The notes under the pieces are model-generated. The model was not told the origin of the DNA. It did no database searches and saw nothing but the letters and a program-made list of their open reading frames with translations. The translations under genes were made by a program, and so were the position numbers. A stretch of DNA of 64,000 nt from positions 14,596,824 through 14,660,823 of the forward strand of contig OZ025267.1 of assembly GCA_964019165.1 (NCBI GenBank), written 5' to 3'. Of this stretch, positions 53,149 through 64,000 are shown piece by piece (the first letter of the stretch is position 1; the number at the start of each line of letters is the position of its first letter). This DNA comes from Mastigias papua (Eukaryota; Cnidaria; Scyphozoa; Rhizostomeae; Mastigiidae).

Positions 53149-53490
53149 GATCATCTAGGACTTTTTAGATCTATGCTTCCTATTGTTTTAGTAGATAAAA
53201 AGAACAAAGAAGTGAAAATAATAGACATTGCTGTACCGGGAGATTCACGAGTAAAAGAGAAAGAACTTGAAAAAATTGAAAAGTACCAGTATTTGAGGTA
53301 GCAAAAAGGACATGTATGGCAAATGAGAACCGCTACAGTAGTAACTGTTGTGATTAGAGCATTAGGAGTTATCTTGGACAAGTGTGAAAGGCATATCGAA
53401 AAGTTGAATGTAGAGACTGCAATAGATATCATTCAGAAAACAGCACTGCTTGGCTCAGCTAGGATATTGCGAAAATTTTTATCTCTTTAG
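53149..53490 (+). mobile_element. LINE C-terminal fragment
   Basis: A frame with one internal stop reads VDKKNKEVKIIDIAVPGDSR, then EKIEKYQYL, stop, WQMRTATVV, then LLGSARILRKFLSL and a terminal stop. This is the well-conserved end of the ORF in a common invertebrate LINE type (..IDvavPgD.rv..kE.EKi.KYqdL...M......VvigAlG....LlGtariLRkvL). Dead because of the internal TAG and missing 5' part. Confidence 0.78.
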
Positions 53491-53786
53491 AATTTACAAG
53501 AAAGGAACTTTGAGACACCTGGAGGCTTGTTGTCGCCCGCTCTCAAAGAATAGCATATCAGAACATTCGAGAGAACTCTATCCGTGATATATAGTAAGTT
53601 GGTTAAATCAATTATTAAACGGATATTTAACGAGGAAAGCCCCATTCACTGGAAAGTAGTTTTCATGGGGTCCTCTATTAATTTACTGTAGATTATCATA
53701 AAACTACCTAAATAGAACAAATATAATAGTTCAGATACAGTAATAGCATAGCAGTCTCAACATAGTGTCCAAAAAATTTGTTTAAA

Positions 53787-55178
53787 AATATCAAACTTCG
53801 CTGCCAGTTTAGTGTTATTGTTCCACCCATCAATGAACAGATAGGATGACGTTTGTTTACCCCAGTTCGTTTTAACTTTGGGTAGGCGATATTATTTACT
53901 ACTCCTTGTGTGTAAGCCGTGAAAGTCTTTGCCTGTTAGAGTGTTGACAGAGTAGCTGATATCATTTTCCTTGATTTGTAAATTGTGGCACATCTGTGGA
54001 ACTTTCGTCTTGCGTCTAGAGTTTGCCAGTGTAGCAGACCCAGTGGTTTACTGCTAGAATCGTTTGGCTTCATGTTACATGCTTCCTTGGCACGTTTATT
54101 ATGGAATATTTACAGAGTTTTTATCAATCTTTGGTTGTTTCTATCACCCCAAATAACGTCTGCATAATCAAACGACGGTATAATCATCGTGTTTACCGAT
54201 GCCAAATGTTGTGCTCTTGGGATTAGATGGCTTATTCTTTTTATCGGGCCTAATCTTTTTGCCACTTTCTATCGCAAAGAACCAGTGTGATCTCCCCAAG
54301 TCCAATTTTGATTTATTTTGATTTTATATCTCGATTCTTGGCTTAATGGATCTTCGTCATTTTCAATTCTAGATCTTGGAAACGTTTAGTTGCTACTTTC
54401 CTCCCACCACAACAAATTTTGATTTCGTAATATTCAGCGTCAAACGATGATAATTTAGCCACCTTTTGATAAGGGCTAAGTCCTTATCGATCTTTTTCTG
54501 AATTTCAATGCAGCTTTTTCCTGAATAGATTGCTGCATCATTAGAAAGCAAGATAACGCTTGAGTGTCTTACTGAACTAGGCAAATCGTTAATGAAAGCA
54601 AGAAGAAGTAGAGGACCTAGCACATACCCTTGTAGTACACCAATAGTTTCATTTCTTTTTGAGGAAAGAGCGTCTACTACATATGTTCTCTGAGATCTCT
54701 AAGGTTGGATCGAAGCCATACTCTGTCAACTTCAAGAGCAACAGAGAATGGTCCACTGTATCAAAGGCTTTTTTTAAAGCTAGGTATACAAAACCAGATA
54801 CATTACCTTCACGCATTCTTTTAAGGAGGCTGTCTGTAGGTTGTACAAATGCAGAGCTTGCGGACATTTTGCTTCTAAATTCGAACTGATCTTTATGAAG
54901 GAGCTTGCTTCTTTGCAAGAAATCGCTAAACAGCCTATGAACTGCTCGGTCAATTACTTTACTTACTGTAGGCAAAATTGAAGTGGGTCTGCAATTGTCG
55001 CAATTACTTCTATCACCGCTCTTAAATAACACTGTAACTTTTGCAGATTTCTAATTATTAGGAAATTTCCCCTCATGGAATGACTTGTTAATTAGTGCTT
55101 GCAGTAATGGTGCAATGATGTCAGCAGAGTGTTTCAATAACTTCACTACAGCACGAAAAAGCGGTACCATGTTTTAAC
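53787..55178 (-). mobile_element. LINE reverse-transcriptase remnant
   Basis: Minus-strand pieces in order: KVTVLFKSGDRSNCDNCRPT, VSKVIDRAVHRLF, KAFDTVDHSLLLLKL (RT palm), frameshift, LGPLLLLAFINDLP, a changed catalytic box (LSNDAAIY where F/YADD is expected), WLNYHRLTLNITKSK. Further on, YDYADVIWG and RRKFHRCATIYK belong to the post-RT region. Frameshifts, stops and the altered active-site box show it is inactive. Its 5' edge is at the hammerhead-like sequence of the neighbouring Penelope element. Confidence 0.82.
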
Positions 55179-55221
55179 CATACTGAAAAGCTTTTTTTCG
55201 TCCGACACTCGTCAGAGTATG
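55179..55221 (-). ncRNA. Candidate type I hammerhead ribozyme of a Penelope-like element
   Basis: Read on the minus strand: stem I CAUACU (55,221-55,216) pairs perfectly with AGUAUG (55,184-55,179). Next comes the core CUGACGA (fits CUGANGA), a short stem II in GUGUCGGAC (two G-C/U-A pairs), then GAA. Stem III is AAAA/UUUU with a 3-nt loop, and the cleavage triplet end is U-C, with the cut expected between 55,185 and 55,184. All invariant core bases are present. Penelope-like elements are known to carry hammerheads, and this lies about 125 nt downstream of a Penelope ORF on the same strand. The weak point is the 2-bp stem II. Confidence 0.65.
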
Positions 55222-55346
55222 AAACGTCGGATAGCGACCGACAGGTGAACCGAAATTTATAGCCAGATATGCGGGTACACGTGATATGATGAATAATGTG
55301 TCCAGTTAGCCATATGATTGGCCTCTTGGCACCTATTCACCATTGT

Positions 55347-56285
55347 TTACTTGAAGAGTCCAAGTGAGAAAATGAACTCCTTTTGTTTACACAAGACTGG
55401 GTTTTGAGTCTTTATGTAAACTGATTCCAAAACACTTAAATGAAAGGACGATCTTGCTTGCCCAATGATCCGAAAATTATCGTCTGAATATGTTTTGGTG
55501 CATTCTGGGTTTTTAATGAGATGTTGTCCTATGGCCGAATCACTTTTCATTTTAGAATTAGAGTTTTTACACATACGAGGTGGCTGCTCCCTTATTGTAG
55601 TGTTTTTCTTCCTGATGCTCGTGGGTATATGTTGTTTTATTCTGTCAGCTAGTCTCTGCGTAGTGCGTCCTACGTACCGAGCTTCACATCGGCACGAAAA
55701 TTCATAAACTACACAACTTTTTTGAGTGGTAGGAACGCTATCTTTTTTAGCAGATGGTAGCATGACCTTAGTATTGTAGACCAAACGAGGTTTTACAGCA
55801 TAGAAACAGGATGTAATGGCTTTGTTAATTTGGTTTTCAAATCTTGATGAAACATTACCAATCCAGGGCAATTTTAGGTAAACTAGGCACTTCTCAGGAC
55901 CACACGGTTTTTCCGCTGCAAAGTTGGCAAGTTTTTGCTTAATACAAGAAATAAGGACATCGTCTGGATATCCATTTTGAATGAGCAGTTGTTTTACTCT
56001 ATCAAGCTCTGAGCCTAATTTAGTTTTGGAGCAAATCATTAGTGCCCTGTGAACTAAGGTTTTGATAAGGCTAATTTTTCTTGAATTTGGGCTGAAGGAA
56101 TTCCAACGGATGTATTGCCCTGTAAACGTTGGCTTCCTGTAAACGCTGGTGAGAAATCCAGTGCCCTCTTTTTCCACCAAAACATCTAGAAAGCTCAAGG
56201 AGTTGTTTTGCTCCTTCTCTACTGTGAAATTTAAAGCTGAAAGCAAGATGGATTTAAAACTTAACTTGCTGCATCCAGTATGCAT
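55347..56285 (-). mobile_element. Penelope-like element: RT end plus GIY-YIG endonuclease
   Basis: A 312-residue frame. The N-terminal part has LSFLDVLVEKE, TSVYRKPTFTGQYIRWNSFS and IKTLVHRALMICS, typical of the last RT segments of Penelope-like elements. The C-terminal part has a GIY-YIG nuclease: VVYEFSCRCEARYVGRTTQR then LADRIKQHI and a later SAIGQHL. The CxC before RYVG and the Arg and Glu/His environment follow the family. The RT palm is missing upstream (the frame breaks near 56,285), so this is a 5'-truncated copy, but the endonuclease portion is open to a stop. Such elements retrotranspose by target-primed reverse transcription. Confidence 0.9.
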
Positions 56286-58201
56286 TTATAAAAATACCTC
56301 TGTAAGACAACAGAACTTGCTTAAGCCTGTACTTCTGGATATTTGCTGGTTACCGCTGTTCAAAACGAGACTGCATGAGCTCTCTATGGAGTTATAATAT
56401 ATACCACGAGCTAAAGCACACATTGCATTAGACGCACGCCTAGCGTTATAGACTACCAGTTCCAGTTCTGTGATAATTTTGCAGATGAAAGCTGCATAAT
56501 GTAATTCGCTTAATTAAAAAAGAACCGCACCGGGACAAAGATTATAATTATCAAAACAATAAAAGGACAGATTATATTACCACCATGAGCCTTTGAAACG
56601 GTTTTAGAAATTTTGAACACTTGCCACCATTGGCCTGGGATTACCATAGCTTCCTGCTTTCCTCTGACCAATGCCTAGGCCCATTTCACGGAAAAGTTAT
56701 GAAATCACAGAACAAAACGTCCAAAATAAAATGGGCCAAAACGTCCCAATTGATAAGGCTCTTCAAAGAAAGGAAGAAACACGTAAACCCAGTTGATTTA
56801 GTATGCTCTTTATATTCATTGCAATAACGTACAAAATAGCTCCATAAGATAAAAAAATATTTTAAATAATCTTTCCAAGACAGTAAATATTAAATCAAAT
56901 CAGTAATTAGTGAATCAGTAAGTATGATAAATTCATCAAATGATTACAGCGTTAGCAAGACAATTCCATGTTATCACATGGAATCCGACGCAAACTTTTC
57001 CTCGTATACTGACATGGCTGTCGCATAATACAGTTGTACTTGAGTGTGACTTGCAGATAGAAGTAATATCTGGCAAGATCTCTTATTGAGGCACGAAATA
57101 ACAAATACATGAGGGAAACTTAAATGATTGACATTGAGTTTAATTATGTTAATCGGTATAACGGACAAACATAACACAATCTTTCGATTGCTTTTTGCTG
57201 GAAGAAGGAAGTAAATACACCCCAACTAATATCAATAAATCACAAAAACAACAGAAAGCGATGAGAGACAGACTTTTCATTACAAAATAAACTTTAGTAC
57301 AAAATAAGAGGTGACTTAACTTTGACGTAAAACTTCAAAATTGCATATTCTCTCTTATGTAGTCTTCATGGCATAAACAGCTCTAGGGCATCCTTCAGTG
57401 GTAAGTTACAATTTCACAACATACAACGAAAGAGCCGATCATGGTTGGATTAAAACTGAACGTGTTCTCCTTTTATGGTGAGCTACATGGCATAGCCACT
57501 ATTGATTATCATACAACAAAAATTCAAACTTGTACCCTCTTTCTAGAACTGCATTGTATCAAGGTGCCTAGTTTAACTGCTTGAGAGGCTACAAAAGGAG
57601 GAGGACTATGGTTGTTAGAAATACAATGCTGTCAAAATGTACCTGTTGAGCTTTCATGCACTCTCAACTTCTTGAATCTTAAATATGATTGTCTGTTGAG
57701 CTTTCACACATATATTTATAGGCCATAATATCCTTTGCTCTATACTTAAGAGGGGCAGGAAGTTAAATTTCTAAGATTCCATGAAGCTGTGTGATGCATT
57801 GTATTTCACACACTGGAGTTACACCAGTGTTTCACTCGTGCTGAAAGTGTTTTTCAAAAGTTACGGCGTTTGTTTGGAAAAAACCACCCTGCAGCTTCTA
57901 AGCCTATAATTTTTACATGCTGGTTGTTACTGTCTAGGAACACACCGAAACTCTTCATGATTTGCATCCCTACTTTCACTTCTAATGACACCAAATCTTC
58001 AACATCCTTCTTTTCAGAAAAAGGCTAAACAGGTTAAATGCTACAATATTATTTCGAAAACAAGACAACGGTGATAAAAGACATACATTTGCTAAAAATC
58101 CAGCTTTTTATCTAGCCTGAGGGAAGTCCAGATGTTTATATGCCATTGCAATAAGGCATCATAAGAGAGAATGTGAATCGAATATTTTTTAAAAAACGAT
58201 G
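56286..58201. other. No gene; astacin 3' flank
   Basis: Nothing coding was recognised on either strand apart from decayed sequence just upstream of the Penelope frame. The right part should contain the 3' UTR of the minus-strand astacin gene; no canonical AATAAA (plus-strand TTTATT) was seen close to its stop. Confidence 0.4.
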
Positions 58202-61200
58202 CTACTCATATAGGTCGAACCGTTCCCTCAGATCTCTGCGCTCCTTGACCTCCTCATCTGATAGTATCTCTGGCAACTCCCGTATGTCTTTATCTTTATC
58301 ACACTCGTACAATCTATTAATAGTCTGAACGTCTCCTCTGCTGAACATAACTCTTTGCCCAAATTTCAGGCTTGGGTCACTTCTTGAGATAATGGTTGGG
58401 TATGATCTATCTTTAGCAAATGCGTGGTTGGGATAATGCATAACACTCTGCAAGGAAGAGACAATGGAAGAAGTCAGCGCTTTATACTTGAAGATTTTGC
58501 GAACAGTTTACAAAATGGTTCTGATCGTCTTCATGAGTAGCTAGGAATGGTCATACATACCATTTAACGGTCATCCTATCAAAATTGTACCTGTATATCG
58601 ACTTTTGAGAAAAATCTTAAGGTAATCAGAATATTGGGATTTGTTTGAATGTATCTCCTTTCCAAATGCAATAATTCAAGCTAGGAAAGCAAGTCTGCTG
58701 CTTAAACGCAATACCAACAAATAAATCTGATTTTTCACGTCCAAACTGTTATCACGAATTATACGAATTATCATTTTCAACATTTAGTACGAATAGTATC
58801 TGTAACAACTATTCTCCTTGCTTTTGACTTAGAATAATACTGTGGTATAAATTCCATTAATATTTTAGCACCGTAATAAAGGAGCTACTTGCAGCAGAGT
58901 ACAAACGTACCTTCTGAAAAAATTTGTTGAATGGAACCTATTACTTGATGAAGAAAACATGCCAGATTTATACCAGTGTTCAAGAGTGAACTCTCATCAA
59001 ATATAAGGCCGCTGAAAAAACTATATACGGTATTCGTGATGTCGACGTTATCAAGCGGTTGACAGAGCTTCATATAGAATTAAGTAAGCTGAATGGACAC
59101 AGGTTTCTTCACAAAGGATTCAATCAAAACTTCAACAAAGTACCTACGCTTAATATTCGTCGATTCTGGACCCCCCCCCCCCCTTCGTAAGCTTTTGTAC
59201 GTTTTGGAGGTACTCCCTTCCCCCTAAGCGTACGTACTTCTAACTCATCAATCCCCCCCCCCGCAAAAGACAATTTTATCTATTTAGGATGCTTCGCAAG
59301 TAATTAGTGTTTGAAAAATATATGGGCGTACATGCGCTCTACGAAGAGAGACCTACTCCCCTTGTACGTTTTCTTACAAGAAAGAGGTGGGGAAAGAAGA
59401 CAACGAACATTTTCTTTTGCACCGTCATCAGTTTGATATGATGTGAAGGAATCTCTTTGGTCAGCCTTCCAACATTCCCGGACTAGATCATGTTAACATG
59501 GTCCCATAAACATTGTGCGAATTGCCTCTCTAGGGTAGCCCACGGCTTACTGTTATTGAGAAACAGATCGATTTTAGAGGCAACAATGCAGTTTATCAAG
59601 AGATCTAAGCGGTTGGGCTAAAAACTAAAAGCTCATATCAGCACCAAAGCCTTTTCTACCGTATGTAGTGTGGCGGGTATGACAAGATACAATCTTTAAC
59701 CTACTGGCAACCTAAAATCTTCCATAAAACTTTAAAACATTAACATAAATTAAAAACTAACTTCTTACCATGAAATCATAGTCCACGCCTTCATCAGAAA
59801 CAGTACTATATCTGTATTTTCTAAAATTGGATTGTTCGCCTAAAGCAACGCAAAAGGGAAAGCAAAGTTGTTATGATGTACTCATACGTACTAGGCATAT
59901 GAAACAAGTAGATTCATAACTTAGAGCGAACAGTACCTAATAAAACAAATGTGGAAATAAAGAGAACGACAGCTTGCATAAGTGGAAAACAGCAACATTG
60001 GTAATAAATCAATTTATTTTAAACTAACAAGGAATTACAAGATAGAACAAGAACAATGGAATTTACAGTTGACTAATCGAGTGAGATAAAAACAAAATGA
60101 AAAAAGAACAACTTAACAAAATTTTTCCTAAATTATTGGGAAGGTATCTTATAGCAGAGCTAATTCATAGACCTCCACCCGGCCGGTAAGGCCAATTCCA
60201 ATGTATTTAACATGGTTACCAATCCTTTAGTGTAACTGCTGCAGAGGAAGGGTGCTGCCTGTTAATGGTAGACAATTGTTGATGCAAAGTTATTTAGTAA
60301 GACTCAAACGCCTGATCTGAAAATAGGCGCTTAAGGTGTTTTTTATTTGTTACATTATTCAGTAGAGCGTCATTTTTTAGAGATTTAAGTGCTTTAGTGC
60401 CAGTGTAACGTAGGGAGCTTAGTCCATAGGTAGATCAGGGTTCATAGCCAAAACGTGAATCAAATTTCCGTGACTTTTCCTTGACTTTTCCCTGATTGAC
60501 AGTCAAAAACACCCTCTTTTTCCCTGACCACAATTTCACAATTTTATAAAAAACTAAAGAAGATAGTAGACTTGTCATTCAAAAAGATTATATATGGGAG
60601 GTAAAATTAATTTTTATTAATCTTTCAAAATGCGACTTTGTACAATCCTTTCGTATAACCATTTGCTTCAACAACCATGTGGTTTCAATAAACAAATACC
60701 TGAAGAACCTTGAATTTACTGAAGTGTTCCACAGCAGCAAAAATAAAATATCATGAAAGAGCCACCCAAAGACAATTTCAAGAGAGATAAGATGGTACCA
60801 TAATGCTGGACTGATTTTTGACAGTTCTCTGATTCATTACAAGAGGACCCATAAAGAACAAAATTAAAAGATACACAATACAGACCACTTCAAGATCACA
60901 TAAGTTGTAAAAAAATTTCAAATCAAACAGGCATGAGTGAGAAAAATAGGAGCTAAATTTTTATCATTGGATTGAAAGGACATTTAGCAGTACTTTTTAT
61001 GCACTTCAGACCTACCACAAGCAGAGCAAGAAAAATTAATGCAACTGATCTGCTTTTCAGAAACTTTTAGAGCTGCTAACTGGCATCAAAGCTCACAAGC
61101 AGCAAACAGATCCTGATAAAAAGAATATGAAATAATCTACTCTCAAGTACCAAATAACGGTTTCCCCCAGCTTATCAATTTTTCGATTTGTTCCGACCTC

Positions 61201-62029
61201 TTGGACCTAATTAGGGCCTCCTGTTATTAATTTTGAAAGAGAATAAGTCTTTCGAACTAATTTATGAAGATTTTATGAAGATTTTTGGTGAACAGTCTTA
61301 AGTAGACAGGTGCTTCAGTATTTATTTTAGCTTCATGTTCTATGACGTCGTAGCTGGGCAAATTGAAACACGCTGCAATAATTCTTTGAAAACTATTTGC
61401 TGTAAAGTAACAGCAACAGATGGAGTTAAAATGAATAATATTTCATACAAGAAGTAAAATGTATTTTACAACATATACTCCAACCTCCTTCTAGCAGTGA
61501 CTAAATAATTTGTTTTCCCTGACTTTTCCCTGACTGGGATGAAAATTATAAAAAGCTCCCCGACTATTCCAGGTTACTTTTCATAAAAACTGCCTATTTT
61601 CCAGGTTTTCCAGGTTCAGTATGAACCCTGTAGATGTATTGAATCTTTGTCTATGAAGTCCTCTAGCCAATGAACCTAATCTCTAGACCTACTACGTATG
61701 TACGCTATATAGTACATACAGTATGCTGCAAAGAGTCCATGATATTAAGAGGTCCCTGATATTGGCCATTATACAGAAGTAACTTTATGACAAAGCCAAA
61801 CAAGATACAACTTCTAAACACAGTACGGCACTTGAATACGTTATTTTTTTTACCTTCCCTGATGTTACTCCATATAATCTTAACATGTGCGTCTCTGTCA
61901 GGTCGACTTTGCTCGTGAATAGTGCCCAATGCATGCATTAGTTCGTGCTGGCAAGTTCCCAAGCGCGTGCAGCCTCCTCCTATAGAAACATCTTGCTTTT
62001 CTCCCTTTTTTCCAACGTAAGAGCTGCAC
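58202..62029 (-). CDS. Astacin-family (M12A) zinc metalloprotease, 3' part
   Basis: Three exons join in phase: 62,029-61,854; 59,839-59,769; 58,447-58,202 (stop). Together they give about 164 residues from the middle of the catalytic domain to the end. Visible: CSSYVGKKG, a Cys before the zinc helix, the zinc motif HELMHALGTIHEQSRPDRD (three His, catalytic Glu, and the Glu, Arg and Asp typical of astacins), NIREG, NFRKY, and the Met-turn SVMHYP, whose Tyr is the usual fifth zinc ligand. GQRVMFSRGDVQTINRLYEC closes the domain. A highly charged tail (DKDKDIRELPEILSDEEV...) follows with no EGF, CUB, MAM or ShK domain. The propeptide and N-terminal half were not found in the window. Family role: secreted or membrane-bound endopeptidase of development, digestion or matrix turnover. 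Confidence 0.9.
59165..59275. repeat. Poly-C-rich dispersed repeat in astacin intron
   Basis: Runs of 10-14 C bracket TTCGTAAGCTTTTGTACGTT and AAGCGTACGTAC words. Low-complexity, non-coding, and of a kind often found as interspersed repeats in invertebrate genomes. Confidence 0.6.
60295..61680 (-). mobile_element. LINE ORF tail split by a MITE
   Basis: On the minus strand the frame LARGLHRQRFNTS (about 61,675-61,637) is interrupted at 61,630 by the MITE and resumes at 60,429 with YGLSSLRYTGTKALKSLK, ending QAFESY and a stop near 60,298. Removing the MITE and one 5-bp duplication restores one continuous frame through the junction (S-T-Y-G). The pattern YGLrSLrY.G.K.w.sL is typical of the C-terminus of many LINE ORFs. 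The piece has no RT part. Confidence 0.65.
60436..61630. mobile_element. MITE-like element with CAGGGTTCATA ends and 5-bp duplication
   Basis: The element begins CAGGGTTCATA and ends with TATGAACCCTG. TAGAT flanks both sides (60,431-60,435 and 61,631-61,635), and the interrupted LINE frame shows this is a true target duplication of 5 bp. Subterminal regions are rich in TTTTCCCTGAC and TTTTCCAGG words in both halves. 1,195 bp, no transposase recognised, in an astacin intron. Confidence 0.75.
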
Positions 62030-62369
62030 CTGTGTATGTAGAATTTGTGGCGGTTAAAAACTCACGAACTACTTAAGACGGCGATTTTCGTGAGGGCGAT
62101 GTTTTTTATACCTCTAATGTACCATTTAACATAAACATCCATATACTATAAGATAACATTTACAGTGACATATATTAAATGGAATAAGACAACTACTGAG
62201 CATACCACTGCAAACCTCGCTTGATAAGGTAGCCTACGGATGGCTCCTTGGATAATACGAACGAAATAATAAAAGAGCTGAACCATAAAACATAAGGAAT
62301 TTCGGACAGTCCCAAAATAACTTTCTAAAAACTGTCACTTGATTCGAAAAACAAAGAAAATCTACAATA
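62030..62369. other. Astacin intron or upstream flank, nothing recognised
   Basis: The acceptor at 62,030-62,031 shows that an upstream astacin exon exists, but no sequence like the N-terminal catalytic half (pattern W..g.iPY.i) was found here or further right on the minus strand. Confidence 0.4.
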
Positions 62370-63020
62370 AAGCCTGGTACTCACTAGACGATTATCACGA
62401 CTATCACGATTACGATTATCACGATTGAATTCTTTTGTTGACAGCAGGATGTTCAGCTTAACATGTACTCATTATCAATCGCGTCAATCGTCTATTCGAT
62501 ATGGATGTTGATCAGAGTATAAATCTGGTACTATAGGGCAATGTTTGCGTGCTAAGAAAGCACAGGGAGAGAAGAGAGGACCTAAAAACTCAAGAGCAAA
62601 TGCTAAGGCATTAGGTCAAGGATATATTTAGAAATAAAACTCCCAGCGAATATCATGAATCAATGCAAGAAATAAGGCAGATTTGATCATTTGTAGGGTC
62701 TTCTAGAAGAAAAGAGAAGTTGGGAAGATACACACACTGAGTTTCTCAAATATATTGATAGTTTTCGACGATTTCTTGTCTCGCATACACTCCTTTTCCT
62801 TCAAAAATTCCTCGGATGCCTGCTAAACAATAGGTGTGACTGCAATCTGTCACGATTATCGCGAAAAGATATCAAAAGTTTTTGATATCTTTTCGCGATA
62901 ATCGTTGATGGATATGTCACGATTATCACGATTACATTGATGTACTCACTGTGGATTATCACGATTACCGCTTATCATGATAGTGATAATCGTGATAATC
63001 GTCAAGTGAGTACCAGGCTT
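62370..63020. mobile_element. MITE with AAGCCTGGTACTCACT ends, TA duplication
   Basis: Terminal inverted repeats AAGCCTGGTACTCACT followed by GACGATTATCACGA (one mismatch) are flanked by TA at 62,368-62,369 and 63,021-63,022. Subterminal regions contain many copies of GATTATCACGA in both orientations. In the centre, 62,853-62,877 and 62,880-62,904 form a perfect 25-bp palindrome with a 2-nt spacer. 651 bp, non-coding. Confidence 0.85.
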
Positions 63021-63451
63021 TAGTAACAAGGCAGAATCCAAAGTAAAAAGCAGTAATAATTTATTAACAAATATTGGTTAAAAATATCCCAAACACGGTT
63101 CACATGTAATACAAGGTCGGTGTGAGGGAGGTTCCTAGACTAGCTCGACTAGTCACACAGCTGACATGCAATATAAGTGCAGAAGTATATTTGGCTATCT
63201 AATCCTTAATTCTCCTGCACATGATATAGCACGATGCCCGCAAAGCACTTCCCATTCTCTTTATCATTTTCGTATAGCTCAAATAATGCTTCATTGCAAA
63301 ATCAGATCGTTGCATTACGATCATTATTATTGTTGTTGTCGTTGTTGCTATTATAAACTCCGTAAGTGCCTTGCTTTGTATCAAAAAGAAACGTTTAGAC
63401 TATTCTGAGATCTTTGTCAGTAGAGAAGCTACTTGCAAATAACACATTACA
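63021..63451. other. No gene recognised
   Basis: Non-coding by eye; it contains a short (ATT/GTT) tract near 63,318-63,350. It may hold the promoter and 5' UTR for the candidate exon that follows. Confidence 0.4.
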
Positions 63452-63503
63452 ATGGCGCTTCGTATCAAACTAAATAATGGCCAACTATATCTGGAGACAC
63501 AGG
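63452..63503 (+). CDS. Candidate first coding exon, unknown protein
   Basis: An ATG in strong context (A at -3, G at +4) begins MALRIKLNNGQLYLETQ and runs 17 codons plus one base to a good donor (CAGG|GTAAGG). The amphipathic strand-like start resembles the first strand of a ubiquitin-like fold, but this is too short to assign. The rest of the gene would lie to the right, beyond or near the window edge; no second exon was found. Confidence 0.3.
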
Positions 63504-64000
63504 GTAAGGAAGTTATTCATGTGAATTTTTTCTCTCCTTCTTTACATATAATCAGACTGGCAAAGTTCTATATAACAAAATATGCATTTAATACGTTCTG
63601 CATTTTGTGCGCTTACAGAGTGAACACTTATATATTGTACTGCAATGGATAGCCCATTCCTAGTAAACATACATTTTCTGCTGACCGAGCTGTCAGCCTG
63701 GGCACTAGGGCAATTACGAATTGAACTCCATACTACATATTCTGCAGGCGTCAAAGCCTAAATTCCTGTCATATTAAACAAAATTATAACTATTGTCTTC
63801 AAACCAAGCAGTCAATTGCAAGTTATCTAATAGTATTTTAGTGATAACGCACAACTGTTTCCATTACAATAACACACTCTTCTGTATAAGTACATACTTT
63901 ACAAGAATACAGATGTTTGATTTGTCAAAAGAATGTGAACATAGCTAGAGCATTCTCAGTCTGAGACGAGGAATTCAAAAAACAACAATGTCACTTTTCA
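63504..64000. other. Nothing recognised to window end
   Basis: No coding or repeat signal stands out. If the candidate exon at 63,452 is real, this is its first intron. Confidence 0.4.

Overview
This is an AT-rich stretch of an animal (metazoan) nuclear genome. It has short exons in long introns with GT..AG splice sites, conserved eukaryotic proteins, many microsatellites, and a dense mix of LINE, Penelope-like, MITE and foldback transposon debris. There are no bacterial operons, Shine-Dalgarno sites or CRISPR arrays. The repeat types suggest a marine invertebrate, possibly a cnidarian, but the taxon is only a guess.

Layout. Positions 1-21,039 have no gene I can support; they hold microsatellites, a 33-bp minisatellite, a small MITE and one LINE tail. 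At 21,040-24,033 (+) lies a three-exon Ras-family gene of the RERG/RasL type whose switch I and II motifs are degraded. Convergent to it, 24,633-33,275 (-) is a ten-exon papain-family (C1A) cysteine protease, complete from start codon to stop, whose catalytic cysteine sits in a 14-nt microexon. Only 192 bp from its start codon, in the opposite direction, begins EMC3 (33,468-52,922, +), an eight-exon gene for a core subunit of the ER membrane protein complex, complete at 254 residues. From 58,202 to 62,029 (-) are the last three exons of an astacin-family zinc metalloprotease whose 5' part lies outside the window or was not found. A possible first exon of another gene is at 63,452 (+).

The most striking structure is inside EMC3 intron 1. 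Nearly all of this 12.3-kb intron consists of two related foldback-type transposons, 33,688-40,903 and 41,133-45,599. Each begins and ends with the same long inverted repeat, and each inverted repeat is built of tandem 178-bp units. Each element is flanked by its own perfect 9-bp target-site duplication (CTTTTTACC and TCCAGTGGA). The larger one carries an unrecognised ORF. Without them the intron would be roughly 0.6 kb.

Downstream of EMC3 is a retroelement graveyard at 53.1-56.3 kb: two LINE remnants and a Penelope-like fragment with a GIY-YIG endonuclease domain. Just 3' of the Penelope ORF is a 43-nt sequence that folds as a type I hammerhead ribozyme. Exon models were built by eye from splice sites, reading phase and family conservation; no alignment or search was run.
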